Of a stretch of 64,000 nucleotides of DNA, positions 63,693 to 64,000 are shown piece by piece. The stretch comes from Streptomyces albireticuli (GTDB taxonomy: Bacteria; Actinomycetota; Actinomycetes; Streptomycetales; Streptomycetaceae), in the NCBI RefSeq assembly GCF_002192455.1, contig NZ_CP021744.1, positions 3,564,001 through 3,628,000 on the forward strand. Reading direction: 5' to 3'. Under the pieces are notes generated by a model, which was not told the origin of the DNA, made no database searches, and saw only the letters and a list, made by a program, of their open reading frames with translations. The translations under genes were made by a program, and so were the position numbers. How positions within the stretch are numbered: position 1 is the first letter of the stretch; each line of letters begins with the position of its first letter.

Positions 63693-64000
63693 TCAGCCGG
63701 CCCCCTGCCCACCGCCACGGTTGCCGTCGAGGTTCGACTCCAGCTGCGCCACGCGGGCGCTCAGGGCCTGGACGGCCGTGTTGGCGGTGTTCGCGGACTC
63801 GGTGAGCGTCCGGAGCTCGGTGTTGGTGGGCTGCCGGCCCGCCTGGCCCCGCTCGCCCCGGGTGCCCTGTCGTCCTTCACGGCCGCGTTCGCCGCGGAGG
63901 CCCTTGTCGCCCTGGGCCCCCTTCTCGCCCCGCGGGCCCCGCCGTCCCTGCCGGCCTTCCTGTCCCGGCGGGCCCTGGGGTCCCGGAGGTCCCGTCGGGC
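63693..64000 (-). CDS. Collagen-like fibre protein, 5' part missing
   Basis: The last 102 codons of a frame that enters from the right edge (TGA at 63693-63695). The first half is an unbroken run of Gly-X-Y triplets, for example GPPGPQGPPGQEGRQG and GEKGAQGDKGLRGERG, the collagen pattern. It then changes to an alpha-helical heptad region (ELRTLTESANTANTAVQALS, RVAQLESNL), probably the trimerisation part, and ends GGGQGAG. Collagen-like trimers occur in phage tail fibres. The gene sits 43 bases upstream of the first tape-measure-like gene. Confidence 0.75.
   Translation of the reverse strand, partial: PTGPPGPQGPPGQEGRQGRRGPRGEKGAQGDKGLRGERGREGRQGTRGERGQAGRQPTNTELRTLTESANTANTAVQALSARVAQLESNLDGNRGGGQGAG

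Noticed and set aside
55654..64000. Extracellular contractile injection system
   Set aside because: No sheath, no tube pair, no AAA+ ATPase and no spike are visible; Dit and tape-measure-like genes point to a non-contractile tail.

Overview
High G+C coding bias, GTG/TTG starts, a bldG developmental gene, a K+-independent H+-PPase and a Lys/Ala-tailed TopA point to a Streptomyces (or close actinomycete) chromosome. The window holds one core chromosomal block flanked by two mobile or phage-derived blocks.

Region 1 (1-13,750): most of an actinomycete integrative and conjugative element (AICE) inserted at a tRNA-Thr(CGT) gene. All its genes are on the + strand and mostly overlap by 1-4 bases. 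From left to right they are a membrane-anchored GGDEF protein, small unknown proteins, a DUF2637/Spd-type spread protein, a frameshifted RRQL-type protein, several Spd-like membrane proteins, a TraB/FtsK-type double-stranded DNA translocase, a GGGTGGGCCCAC repeat cluster (candidate clt), more small membrane and Cys-rich proteins, SSB, a Prim-Pol primase, a DUF3631 ATPase, an iteron-like array (candidate replication origin), a MerR-type excisionase and a tyrosine integrase. The left end lies outside the window. The only in-frame TTA codons I found in the element are in the integrase and the RRQL gene.

Region 2 (13,750-55,430): core chromosome. It contains a secreted tripeptidyl-aminopeptidase-like hydrolase; a topA-tmk-holB replication group, with tmk fused to an MFS-like domain; a class I methyltransferase; a lipoprotein; hppA; the bldG/anti-sigma pair; and the conserved actinobacterial helicase/secretion (Tad pilus) locus. 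After these come an HAD hydrolase, a degenerate Fic protein, a CooC-like ATPase, a polysaccharide-deacetylase-like lipoprotein, a SulP-STAS-carbonic anhydrase fusion, acs, nhaA, a holin-superfamily membrane protein, an epoxide-hydrolase-like enzyme, a MarP-like periplasmic protease, a NUDIX hydrolase, nth and crp. Many units end in long perfect hairpins.

Region 3 (55,650-64,000, - strand): a siphovirus-type tail and lysis cassette. It runs from a collagen-like fibre protein (cut by the window edge) through two short paralogous tape-measure-like proteins, a Dit-like protein, three baseplate/fibre-like proteins, an amidase endolysin and a holin to an XhlA-like protein. No head or packaging genes are visible, so it may be a prophage end, a remnant or a tailocin-like locus.

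All calls come from reading the sequence and recognising families. No database search was run.
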